The notes under the pieces were generated by a model that did no database searches, was not told the origin of the DNA, and saw only the letters and a program-made list of their open reading frames with translations. This document shows, one piece after another, positions 27,501-35,955 of a DNA stretch of 64,000 bases. How positions within the stretch are numbered: position 1 is the stretch's first letter; every line of letters starts with the position of its first letter. Origin of the DNA: Lentzea tibetensis. GTDB lineage: Bacteria > Actinomycetota > Actinomycetes > Mycobacteriales > Pseudonocardiaceae. Location: positions 60,120 through 124,119 of the forward strand of contig NZ_VOBR01000030.1 of assembly GCF_007845675.1 (NCBI RefSeq), in the 5' to 3' direction. The position numbers and the translations under genes were made by a program.

Positions 27501-28959
27501 CCACGGCGGGCCCGGCGTCGACCGCTTCGTCGACGACCTCCTGCACGAGCACGAGCTTCTCGTCGTCGTCCCCGACGGTGAACGCGGCGCCGCAGCCGGG
27601 ACGCAGGCCGGGGTGGGCCTCCTCGGCGGTGCGCTCCAGGTCCTGCGGGTACAGGTTGCGGCCGTGCTGGATGATCAGGTCCTTCATCCGGCCGGTGAGG
27701 AACAGCTCGCCGGTGTCGTCGAGGAAACCGAGATCACCGGTGCGCAGCCACGTCCCCGGCTCGCCGGGCAGCTCGTTGCCGAACGTCGCCAGGCTCTCCT
27801 CCGGCCGCTGCCAGTAGCCGATCCCGGTGCTGGACCCGGTCGTCCAGACCTCGCCGACCGCGTTCGGGCCCAGTGCGACGCCGCTGTGCGGCGAGACGAT
27901 CCGCAGTCGCTGGTCACCGGACATCCGGCCCAGCCCGACCAGCGGGTGCTCACCCGGCCGCACCTCGTCGCGCTCCAGCGCCTTGCGGTCCACAGTGGAC
28001 ACCTTCGGCAGGTCGCCGCTGCCGGGGCCGCAGACGAACACCGAGTTCTCCGCGAGCCCGTAGCACGGGAACATCGTCTCGGGCCGGAGGCCGTGCGGGC
28101 CGAACGTCTCGGCGAACGCGCGCACCGTGTCCGCGCGCACCGGCTCGGCCGCGTTGTACGCGACCCGCCAGCTGCTCAGGTCGAGACCTTCGCGCTGCTC
28201 CGGCGTGGTGCGCCGGACGCACAGGTCGAAGGCGAAGTTCGGTGCCCCGCTGACGGTTCCGCCGTGCTCGCTGATGGCGCGCAGCCAGCGGATCGGGTGC
28301 TGCAGAAAAGCGGACGGAGGCATGACGACGCACTCGGCGCCCCAGTGGAAGGCCTGGAGCAGCTTCGCGATGAGGCCCATGTCGTGGAACAGCGGAAGCC
28401 ACGACACGAACTTCGGATCGCCGCCGTGCGCGATCCCGTCGGCGAGCAACTTCAGGTTTCCCAACAGGTTCGCGTGCGTCAGCACGACGCCCTTGGGGTT
28501 CCCGGTGGAACCCGAGGTGTACTGCAGGAGAGCGACGTCGGGGAGTGCGGGCTCACTCCATTCGCCGGAGGCGTCCGGCAGCCGATCGGTCGCGATCACC
28601 TTGGTACCGGGGAACTCCAGATCCTGCGGGGTGAGCACGAGCGACGCCTTGGCATCGGCGACGATCGCGCGCAGGCGGCCGAGGTGCTTGTCGGACCGGG
28701 GCGGATATGCGGGCACCGCGATCACGCCGGCGTACAGGCAGCCGAGGAACGCGGTGACGAAATCGGGACCTGACGGGTAGAGCAGCAGCGCTCGTTCGCC
28801 CGGCTGACCCAGTTGCGCGGCGATCGAACGGGCTTTCCGGTCGATCTCCGCGTAGTCCGTGCGGACGGCGATGTTCTCGCCGTCCGCCAGGAAGGTGAGG
28901 GCGGTGTGGTGGGGGCGCTGTCGTGCGTGGCCGCGTAACAGGTCGACCATGCTCTTCAT
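24532..28959 (-). CDS. AT-less PKS: FAAL-ACP-KS-DH-ACP
   Basis: 1475 residues. The fatty acyl-AMP ligase (1-545) has YTSGSTGNPKGVVLTH near 146 and the FAAL-type GRMKDLIIQHGRNLYPQD, so it adenylates a fatty or aryl acid and loads it on ACP1 (GVDSVTA, Ser near 569). The KS (about 615-1030) is complete: DTACSSS (Cys 767), EAHGTGT (His 902) and NIGHL (His 938). The KS-AT linker leads straight into the post-AT motif LPTTPFQRRRLWLP with no AT between. The DH (about 1150-1390) has HRVQGQVVVP and DTGFQ. ACP2 has GLDSL (Ser near 1421). No KR or ER is present. The extender must be loaded in trans. ATG at 28959 overlaps the exporter stop. Confidence 0.93.
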   Translation of the reverse strand: MKSMVDLLRGHARQRPHHTALTFLADGENIAVRTDYAEIDRKARSIAAQLGQPGERALLLYPSGPDFVTAFLGCLYAGVIAVPAYPPRSDKHLGRLRAIVADAKASLVLTPQDLEFPGTKVIATDRLPDASGEWSEPALPDVALLQYTSGSTGNPKGVVLTHANLLGNLKLLADGIAHGGDPKFVSWLPLFHDMGLIAKLLQAFHWGAECVVMPPSAFLQHPIRWLRAISEHGGTVSGAPNFAFDLCVRRTTPEQREGLDLSSWRVAYNAAEPVRADTVRAFAETFGPHGLRPETMFPCYGLAENSVFVCGPGSGDLPKVSTVDRKALERDEVRPGEHPLVGLGRMSGDQRLRIVSPHSGVALGPNAVGEVWTTGSSTGIGYWQRPEESLATFGNELPGEPGTWLRTGDLGFLDDTGELFLTGRMKDLIIQHGRNLYPQDLERTAEEAHPGLRPGCGAAFTVGDDDEKLVLVQEVVDEAVDAGPAVAAALAADHEVSLHELVLIRTRSVPKTTSGKIARRACRKAYLDGALDVVGRWRPIYDEVLAAVTDRLGRGIAPGQAFASAGVDSVTAVAISGDLQRLMGRPLPATLLFDHPTPEAVARFLSGDEHRPSVAANGADEPVAVIGIGCRFPGAQNPDQFWDLLDRGGDAITERDGVRGGFLDDVAGFDAEFFGIAPSEAVGMDPQQRLLLEVAWEALEHAGIAPTSLAGTRAGVFVGISNNDYARLLGDRLDAHYGTGNALSIAANRLSYVLDLRGPSVAIDTACSSSLVAVHQACASLRSGESRIALAAGVNLILAPHLSTVFTRAKMLAPDGRCKTFSADADGYVRSEGCGVVVLKPLSTALADGDEVLAVIRGSAVNQDGRSNGLTAPNGPAQRAVITDALADAGVTPAEIGYVEAHGTGTPLGDPIEYGALADVLRGNEGCLLGSAKTNIGHLESAAGVAGLIKVVLSLRNGRIPAHRNLGVLNPHIDAIGSPLSIPAANAEWPRRVAGVSSFGFGGTNAHVVVAEAPRSPVERSAHSRYVLALSAHTEAALHELALLYADRLAEGDLHVADVCATANTGRAAQAFRLAVAGTSTAELAAALSDFVLGRSVPPADDLATAWVAGAAVRWPYRGRKVALPTTPFQRRRLWLPDKNDDVVAPQHLWQRVVSPGGVDVFDDHRVQGQVVVPGVGYVQMALTAARELTGARHRAEHVEFHAVLALTGTRTIQVALDDRMRFTVRSGPERTLHASGVLTPEPVIKADPIDPHGRQVDAAEYYRIMARSVEYGPSLRCVDRAWVADGESFASLRPSGQEALLDTGFQLLGLLLDGSSLVLPVGVDRVDVLREPVGQVLAHATAADTSGDVCSGTVRWSDSGGVFAQALGMRLKVVRQTSGSASFASSDIGAQLRDRLALVLEIDPARIDSEQPMTDLGLDSLMSMDLLGDLKRDLGVDVPAVRVLSGASLAELTETVTAQLAELADDSEREEFVL

Positions 28960-30227
28960 CGGAGGGGTATCTCCTCTTGCCGCAGATTCGGGACTACGTG
29001 GTCGTTGTCTATGTAGCGGGTCGTCAGCAAGATCAGGGTGCCGCTGAGGCCCGCCACCCAGGCCAGCGCGAGCAGGCTCGTGGCCGCTCCGTGTGGCGCG
29101 GTGAACGTGGTGATGGCGAGCGAGAGCACGCCCCCTGCGCCTACGAGTCCGTACGCCCAGGCGTAGGCCTGAGCACGTACCCGCGGCGGCGAGACGTAGG
29201 TGACGAGCGTGTAGAAAGCCGGCTGGTAAGCGCCGATCATCACGGCGTTGAAGAACTTCACCACCAGCACGGTGCTCTCCCACGGCATCAGCACCATCGC
29301 GCTTTGCGTGCCCGCGACGATCGCGATCGTGAAGCCGACGACCAGACCGAGCCCGCGGACGTTGCCACGCGAGACGGCGCGTTCGGCCATGATCGCACCG
29401 AGCACGATGCCGACGATGAGTCCGATGCCACCGAGCGCGAGGATCGTCCCGCGCCCGACCGGACCGTATCCGAATCTCTGCTCGAAGAACAAAGAATGCA
29501 GCTGGCGCAACGGAACGATGAGCACTCCGAGCAGCAGCGCGCCGGCCCACAGGCCGCGCAGGGTCTTCACGGCGAACAGCTGGCGGCACGCCTCGCGGAA
29601 CGGCACGGCCGGTTGCCGCGTCGTCTCACCCATCGTGCCGCCGCGCACTGGTTCCTTCAGCCGCAGGCCGACGAGTGCGATCACGAAGGTGGGCAACGAG
29701 ATCAGCACGAACGTCGTCTGCCAACCGTACTCGGAGCCGAGCCAGCCGATCAGCACGCCCGCCGCCGCGGCGCCGGGGTTCGCCAGGCGGTGCACGAAGA
29801 AGACGCCGGGCAGGTTGCGCGGCGGGTAGAGGTCACCGAGCAGGCTCGAGTGGATCGGCTCGTTGGACACTCGCGCGAGACCCGCGATCACGCGCAGCAC
29901 GACGAAAATCGTGAACGTGCTGGCGAGCCCGGTGAAAGCACCGGCAAGACCCCAGATCAGCGCCGCGCAGCACACCACTCGCACCCGGTTGGCCCGGTCG
30001 CCGATCACACCGGCGGGCACCGCGCCGAGCATCGCCGCGAGCGCGAGGATCGTGCCCATCGCGATGATCTGCGAGTTGGACAGCCCGAACGCGTCCCTGA
30101 TCTCCGGTGTGAGTGTCTGGAAGGCGAGCGCGTCCAGCTCGTCGGAGATGTTCAGTCCGAACAGGACGGCCAGGGGGAAGAGCGGCGCTCCTCCGGTGAG
30201 GCGTTCCCGCAGCGCGAGCTTGTGCAT
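28956..30227 (-). CDS. MFS transporter, exporter of locus 1
   Basis: 423 residues with about 12 helices. The early segment FGLNISDELDALAFQTLTPEIRDAFGLSNSQI and the cytoplasmic GVIGDRANRVRVV loop are typical of MFS drug/sugar-type carriers. It is the first gene of the biosynthetic operon, and its TGA overlaps the PKS ATG, so co-production with the synthases is expected. Export or self-resistance is the likely job, inferred from position. The 79-bp gap to the next upstream gene is the only space for an operon promoter; I see no strong -35/-10 pair there. Confidence 0.82.
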   Translation of the reverse strand: MHKLALRERLTGGAPLFPLAVLFGLNISDELDALAFQTLTPEIRDAFGLSNSQIIAMGTILALAAMLGAVPAGVIGDRANRVRVVCCAALIWGLAGAFTGLASTFTIFVVLRVIAGLARVSNEPIHSSLLGDLYPPRNLPGVFFVHRLANPGAAAAGVLIGWLGSEYGWQTTFVLISLPTFVIALVGLRLKEPVRGGTMGETTRQPAVPFREACRQLFAVKTLRGLWAGALLLGVLIVPLRQLHSLFFEQRFGYGPVGRGTILALGGIGLIVGIVLGAIMAERAVSRGNVRGLGLVVGFTIAIVAGTQSAMVLMPWESTVLVVKFFNAVMIGAYQPAFYTLVTYVSPPRVRAQAYAWAYGLVGAGGVLSLAITTFTAPHGAATSLLALAWVAGLSGTLILLTTRYIDNDHVVPNLRQEEIPLR

Positions 30228-30306
30228 GGGAAGAAGAACGCGCGCGTCTCAGATTAGGTTCACGGTTGCGGACAGATCACTACTTAAGGGGGGTCTTCGT
30301 GTCTCG

Positions 30307-32913
30307 TTAGGTTTCTTTGGAGACCAATCCAAGTGTGCTGGCAATCACGGTTGCCAGATGAACCGGTTCCTTTGCTGATCCGTGACGGATCTGCGTCCGG
30401 CAGCTGAATCCGTCCGCGACGACCTGTGCTTCCGTTTCTCTGACCGCGGGGAGAAGTCCCTGCTCAGCGCACGCCATGGACACCTCGTAGTGTCCTTTCT
30501 CGAAGCCGAAATTCCCGGCCAGACCGCAACAACCGGAGTCCAGAACGGTCGCGTCGACACCGGCCGTCTCAAATACGTTGCGATCGGCCACGAAACCCAG
30601 GTCCGCGTACTGGTGGCAGTGGATCTGCACGAGTGCTTTCCCGGAGCCGACGGCCTGCGGCAGGTCTTGTTCAATTTGTTCGGCAAAGGTGCGCATCGAG
30701 TTGGCGAGCAACTTCACGTCGCTGTCATCGGTCAACTTCTGCGCCTCGTTGCGCAGGAACGAGGTGCAGCTCGGTTCGAGTCCGACGACCGGCGTGCCCG
30801 TCGACGTCCACGGCCGCAGGATGCGCGCGGTGCGGCGCAGCACCCGCTCGGCCACTCCGAACTGGCCGGTCGAGTGCCACGTCAGTCCACAGCAGACCGT
30901 CGGCTTCGGCAGGTCCACCTGGTACCCGAGGTGCGTCAGCACGTTCGCCGCGTCGAGCCCGATCCGCGGCTCGAACCGGTTGGTGAAGGTGTCGGGGAAC
31001 AGCAGGACCCTGGTGCCGCCCTGGTTCGTCCGGCGGAAGAGCTGCTGGAGCGTTCGCCGTGCGGGCACGGGCAGCTCGCGTTCGGGCGCGATGCCGCCCA
31101 GGCGGCGGAACCGGGTGGCCAGTCGATGGACAAAACCCAGGCGCAGCCACAGTGGGAGCCATCCCATGGAGTAGTGCGCGGCGGGCCTGACGCGCCACTT
31201 GTAGTGGTGGTGCAGGAACTCCGCTTTGTACGCGGCCATGTCCACGTCGACCGGGCAGTCGCGCTTGCAGCCCTTGCACGCCAGGCACAGGTCGAGCGCG
31301 TCGCGGACCTCCGCCGACCGCCAGCCCTTCCTGATCACGTCACCGGTGAGCATCTCGAACAGCAGTCGCGCTCGTCCGCGCGTGGAGTGCTTCTCCTCCT
31401 TGGTGACCCGGTAGCTGGGGCACATCACGCCGCCCTTGGTGTTGAGGCATTTGCCGACCCCGACGCACCGGCGCGTGTCCGCCGCGAACTCGGCCCTGGT
31501 CGGGATGCGCGGCGGCGCCACGACGACGCGCAGGTCGGCGTCGAGCGGCAGCGGGTCGACGATGCGACCGGGGTTGAGCAGGTTGCGCGGGTCGAACGCC
31601 GCCTTGAACCGCCCGAACGCCTTGATCGCCGCGGGCGGGTACATGCGGGTCAGCAGCTCGGACCGCGCCTGGCCGTCGCCGTGCTCGCCGGACAGCGACC
31701 CGCCGTGCGCGACCACGAGGTCCGCCGCGTCCTCCAGGAACGCGCGGTAGCCGTGCGCCAGGTCGAAGTCGATGCGGACGTGCAGGCAGCCCTCGCCGTA
31801 GTGGCCGTAGGTGATGCCGCGCCGTCCGTGGCGGGACAGGAGTGCGTCGAACTCGCGCAGGTAGCGGCCCAGGTTCTCGGGCGGCACGGCCGCGTCCTCC
31901 CAGCCGGACCACGCCTCGCCGCCGTCCGGCGTGCGCGTCGTCAGGCCGGCGCCGTCCTCGCGGATGCGCCACAGCGCCCGCTGGTGCGCGGCGTCCTCGA
32001 TGATCAGGTGGTGCCGCGAGATCCGCGCGGCCTGTTTCGCGGTGTGGTGGTCGGAGACCTCGACGAACAGCCAGCTGCGGCCCGGTGGCAGCTCCGGACG
32101 CTGCCGGACCGCCCTGACCAGCGCCTCGTCGATCCCCTCGACGGCGAGCACCGGCAGTTCCCGCAGCGCGACGACCTGGTCGGCGGCGTCGTAGGTGTCG
32201 GCGAAGCCCAGCACGACGAGGATGCGCCGTTCCGGCGCGCGGACGAGCTTCAGCTCCGCGCCGAGCAGCACCACGCAGGTGCCCTCGGTGCCCACCAGCG
32301 CCTTCGTGAGATCGGGCAGTGCGTCCAGCGCGTAGCCGCTGACCCGGCGGCTGAGCTCCGGGAACCACGCGGGGTCCGCGGTGGGCAGGTCTAGCTCCGG
32401 CGGGGCGTCGGTGCGGAACCGCCTGCCGTCCGGGAGGAGCACGTCCAGCCGCGTCACGTTCTCGCTCGTCTTGCCCCACCTGACCGAGTGAGCGCCGCAC
32501 GCGTTGTTGCCGATCATGCCGCCGACCGTGCAGCGGGAGTGCGTGGACGGGTCGGGGCCGAAGAGGAACGGCGTGGCCAGCGCGTTCACCCGGTCGAGCA
32601 CGGCGCCCGGTTGCACCGTCGCCCGGTCACCGTCGATCTCGACCGCGTTCAGGTACCGCGAGAAGTCGATCACCAGGCCGGTGCCGCACGCGTTGCCCGC
32701 GATGGACGTCCCGGCACCTCTGCTGGTGATCGGCACCCCGTGCGCTGCGGCGACAGCGACCGCCTCGACCACCGCGTCGATGCTCTTCGGGCGGAGCACC
32801 ACCTGGGGCACGTGCCGGTAGTTCGAGGCGTCCGCCGAGTACAGGGCGCGGGTCGCCGGGTCGTGCAGCACGTCGCCGTTCACCCGGCGGAGTTGATCGA
32901 GGAACTCGCTCAC
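30307..32913 (-). CDS. FAD/Fe-S D-lactate dehydrogenase-like oxidoreductase
   Basis: 868 residues fusing an FAD-binding oxidase (PCMH-type; PITSRGAGTSIAGNACGTG near 62-80, GGMIGNNACG near 133), the FAD oxidase C-terminal domain (GHYGEGCLHVRIDF, GEHGDG), a 4Fe-4S ferredoxin-like region (CVGVGKCLNTKGGVMCPSY; CLACKGCKRDCPVD) and CCG domains (PTVCCGLTW, SGCCGLAGNFG). This is the Dld/GlcD-GlcF fusion that oxidises D-lactate or a related 2-hydroxy acid and passes electrons to the respiratory chain. The last 140 codons use more A/T-ending codons than the rest. It lies just upstream of biosynthetic locus 1 on the same strand but looks like core metabolism. Confidence 0.9.
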   Translation of the reverse strand: MSEFLDQLRRVNGDVLHDPATRALYSADASNYRHVPQVVLRPKSIDAVVEAVAVAAAHGVPITSRGAGTSIAGNACGTGLVIDFSRYLNAVEIDGDRATVQPGAVLDRVNALATPFLFGPDPSTHSRCTVGGMIGNNACGAHSVRWGKTSENVTRLDVLLPDGRRFRTDAPPELDLPTADPAWFPELSRRVSGYALDALPDLTKALVGTEGTCVVLLGAELKLVRAPERRILVVLGFADTYDAADQVVALRELPVLAVEGIDEALVRAVRQRPELPPGRSWLFVEVSDHHTAKQAARISRHHLIIEDAAHQRALWRIREDGAGLTTRTPDGGEAWSGWEDAAVPPENLGRYLREFDALLSRHGRRGITYGHYGEGCLHVRIDFDLAHGYRAFLEDAADLVVAHGGSLSGEHGDGQARSELLTRMYPPAAIKAFGRFKAAFDPRNLLNPGRIVDPLPLDADLRVVVAPPRIPTRAEFAADTRRCVGVGKCLNTKGGVMCPSYRVTKEEKHSTRGRARLLFEMLTGDVIRKGWRSAEVRDALDLCLACKGCKRDCPVDVDMAAYKAEFLHHHYKWRVRPAAHYSMGWLPLWLRLGFVHRLATRFRRLGGIAPERELPVPARRTLQQLFRRTNQGGTRVLLFPDTFTNRFEPRIGLDAANVLTHLGYQVDLPKPTVCCGLTWHSTGQFGVAERVLRRTARILRPWTSTGTPVVGLEPSCTSFLRNEAQKLTDDSDVKLLANSMRTFAEQIEQDLPQAVGSGKALVQIHCHQYADLGFVADRNVFETAGVDATVLDSGCCGLAGNFGFEKGHYEVSMACAEQGLLPAVRETEAQVVADGFSCRTQIRHGSAKEPVHLATVIASTLGLVSKET

Positions 32914-33010
32914 CGATCAAGTGTGACGGGGCGGACTGTGACGTGCCTCGGCCGATGACGGGGTACTCAGCGGTAGCCGATAGCCTCGGGCTGTCAACCA
33001 GCAGCGATGA

Positions 33011-33724
<714 letters not shown>

Positions 33725-33759
33725 AAACTTCGTACAAACCGCCAAGACGGAGGACGTAA

Positions 33760-34527
33760 GTGACGGGACTGCTCGAAGGCAAGCGACTGCTGATCACCGG
33801 TGTCATCACCGACGCGTCGATCGCCTTCCACGTGGCACGGGTCGCGCAGGAGCAGGGCGCGGAGGTCGTGCTCACCGGGTTCGGCAGGCTGAGTCTCGTC
33901 GAGCTGATCGCGAAGCGGCTCCCGAAGAAGCCGCCGGTGGTCGAGCTCGACGTGCAGAACCAGGAGCACCTCGACACGCTGGCCGACCGCGTGCGCGAGC
34001 ACGTCGACGGGCTCGACGGCGTCGTGCACGCCATCGGCTTCGCGCCCCAGTCGTGCCTCGGCGCGCCGTTCATGGACGCGCCGTGGGAGGACGTGGCGAC
34101 GGCCATGGAGGTCTCCGCGTTCTCGTACAAGTCGCTGGTGAAGGCCACCCTGCCGTTGATGGGCCCCGGCTCGTCGGTCGTCGGCCTCGACTTCGACGCG
34201 CGCCAGGCGTGGCCCGCCTACAACTGGATGGGCGCGGCGAAGGCCGCGTTCGAGTCGGTCAACCGCTACATGGCGCGCGACCTCGGCCCGCAGGGCATCA
34301 GGGTCAACCTGATCTCGGCCGGTCCGGTGAAGACGATGGCGGCCAAGTCCATCCCCGGCTTCATCGAGCTGGAGAAGATGTGGGCGGAGAAGGCGCCGCT
34401 CGGCTGGGACGTCGAGGACGCCGAGCCGGTCGCGAAGTCCGTCTGCGGCCTGCTGTCCGACTGGTTCCCGGCGACCACCGGCTCGATGGTGTTCGTCGAC
34501 GGCGGCGTGCACTTCTTGGGTCTGTAG
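33760..34527 (+). CDS. inhA: NADH-dependent enoyl-ACP reductase
   Basis: 255-residue FabI/InhA-type enoyl reductase. LLITGVITDASIAFHVA near the N-terminus replaces the usual GxxxGxG; VVHAIGFAPQSCLGAPFMD and the active site VVGLDFDARQAWPAYNWMGAAKAAFES with Tyr and Lys in the InhA register identify it, as does PVKTMAAKSIPGF in the substrate loop. It completes the fatty acid elongation cycle. It begins with GTG 35 bp after fabG and ends at a strong hairpin. Confidence 0.94.
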   Translation: MTGLLEGKRLLITGVITDASIAFHVARVAQEQGAEVVLTGFGRLSLVELIAKRLPKKPPVVELDVQNQEHLDTLADRVREHVDGLDGVVHAIGFAPQSCLGAPFMDAPWEDVATAMEVSAFSYKSLVKATLPLMGPGSSVVGLDFDARQAWPAYNWMGAAKAAFESVNRYMARDLGPQGIRVNLISAGPVKTMAAKSIPGFIELEKMWAEKAPLGWDVEDAEPVAKSVCGLLSDWFPATTGSMVFVDGGVHFLGL

Positions 34528-34537
34528 TTCTGTGCGG

Positions 34538-34562
34538 CCCGGCGCCCTTCGCGGGCGCCGGG
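34538..34562 (+). terminator. GC hairpin after inhA
   Basis: Ten-base perfect stem CCCGGCGCCC/GGGCGCCGGG around a TTCGC loop, 11 bp after the inhA stop. There is no T tract. It could terminate or attenuate transcription into the next gene, which begins only 13 bp later. Confidence 0.6.
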
Positions 34563-34574
34563 TGAGGGGGGACC

Positions 34575-34988
34575 GTGCGAGCCACGGACGCGACGCAGTT
34601 CCTGTCCACGGCCGCCGTGCTGTTCACGATCTTCCTGACCGTGGCGGCAGGCGCGCTGATCAGCGGGCTGCCCCGCAACCCGGCCGAGCTGGCCGAGCCC
34701 GATCCCGGCGACAACGTCGAGAAGGGCTTCGCTCGCGCCATGCGGTCGCTGCTGTTCGACCTGGTGGTGCTGAACGCGATCGGCGTGCTGCTGCCGTTCT
34801 CGTGCCTGTTCGCCGGTGTCTTCGTGCGGCTGCCCACGTGGCTGCTGATCGTGTGCTTCGGCTACACCACGCTGGTGTTCCTCACGAACCTGGCCGCGGT
34901 GCTGCTGATCAAGTTCGCGCCGCGGCTGTACGCGGCCGCCATGCGCAAACGCGGTGAGACCGAGCGCGAGGACGCGGGTCATCTCTAG
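34575..34988 (+). CDS. small membrane protein, unknown function
   Basis: 137 residues with three hydrophobic helices: LSTAAVLFTIFLTVAAGALISGL, LLFDLVVLNAIGVLLPFSCLFAGVFV and WLLIVCFGYTTLVFLTNLAAVLLI. A charged loop after helix 1 (NPAELAEPDPGDNVEKG) and a charged C-terminal tail (KRGETEREDAGHL) are the only hydrophilic parts. I recognise no family. It sits between inhA and hemH on the same strand. GTG at 34575 follows a run of G residues. Confidence 0.6.
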   Translation: MRATDATQFLSTAAVLFTIFLTVAAGALISGLPRNPAELAEPDPGDNVEKGFARAMRSLLFDLVVLNAIGVLLPFSCLFAGVFVRLPTWLLIVCFGYTTLVFLTNLAAVLLIKFAPRLYAAAMRKRGETEREDAGHL

Positions 34989-35089
34989 GAGCCGGCGAAA
35001 GTCTTGATCCAGCGGATCACGAAGTAGATCGGGAAGAGCAGGACCGCCAGCACCAGCAGGACACCTGTGCGTTTCCGTCGCTTCGCCAC
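34985..35089 (-). CDS. 34-residue basic single-helix membrane peptide
   Basis: A short frame from GTG at 35089 encodes AKRRKRTG followed by one hydrophobic helix (VLLVLAVLLFPIYFVIRWI) and KTFAGS. The basic N-terminus then helix is the pattern of a genuine small membrane protein. CATAAT (minus strand, 35096-35101 region) is 6-7 nt upstream and could serve as -10 for a leaderless transcript. It converges with the preceding gene, overlapping it by 4 bp. Function unknown. Confidence 0.45.
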   Translation of the reverse strand: MAKRRKRTGVLLVLAVLLFPIYFVIRWIKTFAGS

Positions 35090-35129
35090 GAAGTCGATTA
35101 TGCCCGCGGATCGTGCGGCTGTGGGCGGA

Positions 35130-35135
35130 TACGGT
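35130..35135 (+). promoter_or_regulatory. -10 element of leaderless mycothiol-type gene
   Basis: TACGGT (TANNNT) ends 6 nt before GTG 35142, supporting that start and leaderless transcription. Confidence 0.45.
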
Positions 35136-35141
35136 GACCCC

Positions 35142-35912
35142 GTGGACTGGCCGGCGCTCCGAGCCGAGATCAGCGCCGCGACGGCGCGGGTGTGCGAGCT
35201 GCTGCGTGCGCTGCCCAGTGGCGACCTGCCGCTGGCGCGCGTGACGTGGACCGCCGCCGAGCTCGGTGCCCATCTGGCCGGACTGCCAGGACGGTACGTG
35301 CGGATGTCCGGCGAGCCGCACCCGTTCCCCGCCTCGCTGGCCGACGAGAACCAGCGCGAGGTCGACGCCGTAGCCACCCGTGATCCGGTCGCGCTGGCCG
35401 GGCTGCTCGAAGCCGAGATGGCGTCCTTCCTGGCGGCGTCCGGCGCCGACGGACAGCGGCGCGCGTGGTACTTCACCGTGCCGCACACGGTCGAGGGCGT
35501 CGGTGCGAGCCTGCTCAGCGAGCTCCTGTTGCACGGCACGGACCTGGCGCGTGCGCTCGGCCGGCCATGGCCGATCAGCCGGGTGCAGGCGGTGACGTGC
35601 CTGCGCGGCGTGCTGCCCGCGGTGGTGCTGGCGGTCGACCCGCGCGCCGCCCGCACCGCGACGGGGACCTACCACGTGGCGTTGCGCGGTGGCGACGACT
35701 GGGCGTTCCGCGTGCGCGACGGCGAGCTGACCGTCGCCCGCGAGCGCCCGGCTCGGGCGGACCTGCACCTCTCGGTCGATCCGGTGGGGTTCCTGCTCAA
35801 CTCCGTCGGGCTCGTCGGCTCCGCGCGGTTCGCGTTGTCCGGCGGCGTCCTCGCCTGGGGGAGGCGGCTGTGGCTCGCGCCGAGGTTCAGCCGGCTGTTC
35901 GTCCCGATCTGA
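35142..35912 (+). CDS. maleylpyruvate isomerase-family mycothiol-type protein
   Basis: 256 residues. The N-terminal DinB-fold domain has the MDMPI motif TWTAAELGAHLAGLPGRYVRM, a central helix pair with LLLHGTDLARALGRPWPI, and a C-terminal SCP2-like part (ADLHLSVDPVGFLLNSVG). Relatives are metal- and mycothiol-dependent transferases or isomerases, but most are uncharacterised. GTG at 35142 is chosen over an upstream ATG because TACGGT sits 6 nt before it and the family motif begins soon after. Gene order places it between fatty-acid genes and hemH. Confidence 0.75.
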   Translation: MDWPALRAEISAATARVCELLRALPSGDLPLARVTWTAAELGAHLAGLPGRYVRMSGEPHPFPASLADENQREVDAVATRDPVALAGLLEAEMASFLAASGADGQRRAWYFTVPHTVEGVGASLLSELLLHGTDLARALGRPWPISRVQAVTCLRGVLPAVVLAVDPRAARTATGTYHVALRGGDDWAFRVRDGELTVARERPARADLHLSVDPVGFLLNSVGLVGSARFALSGGVLAWGRRLWLAPRFSRLFVPI

Positions 35913-35955
35913 CCCCGGTTGTGCGCTCACCATCTGCGCGTACCAGGATGGAGCG

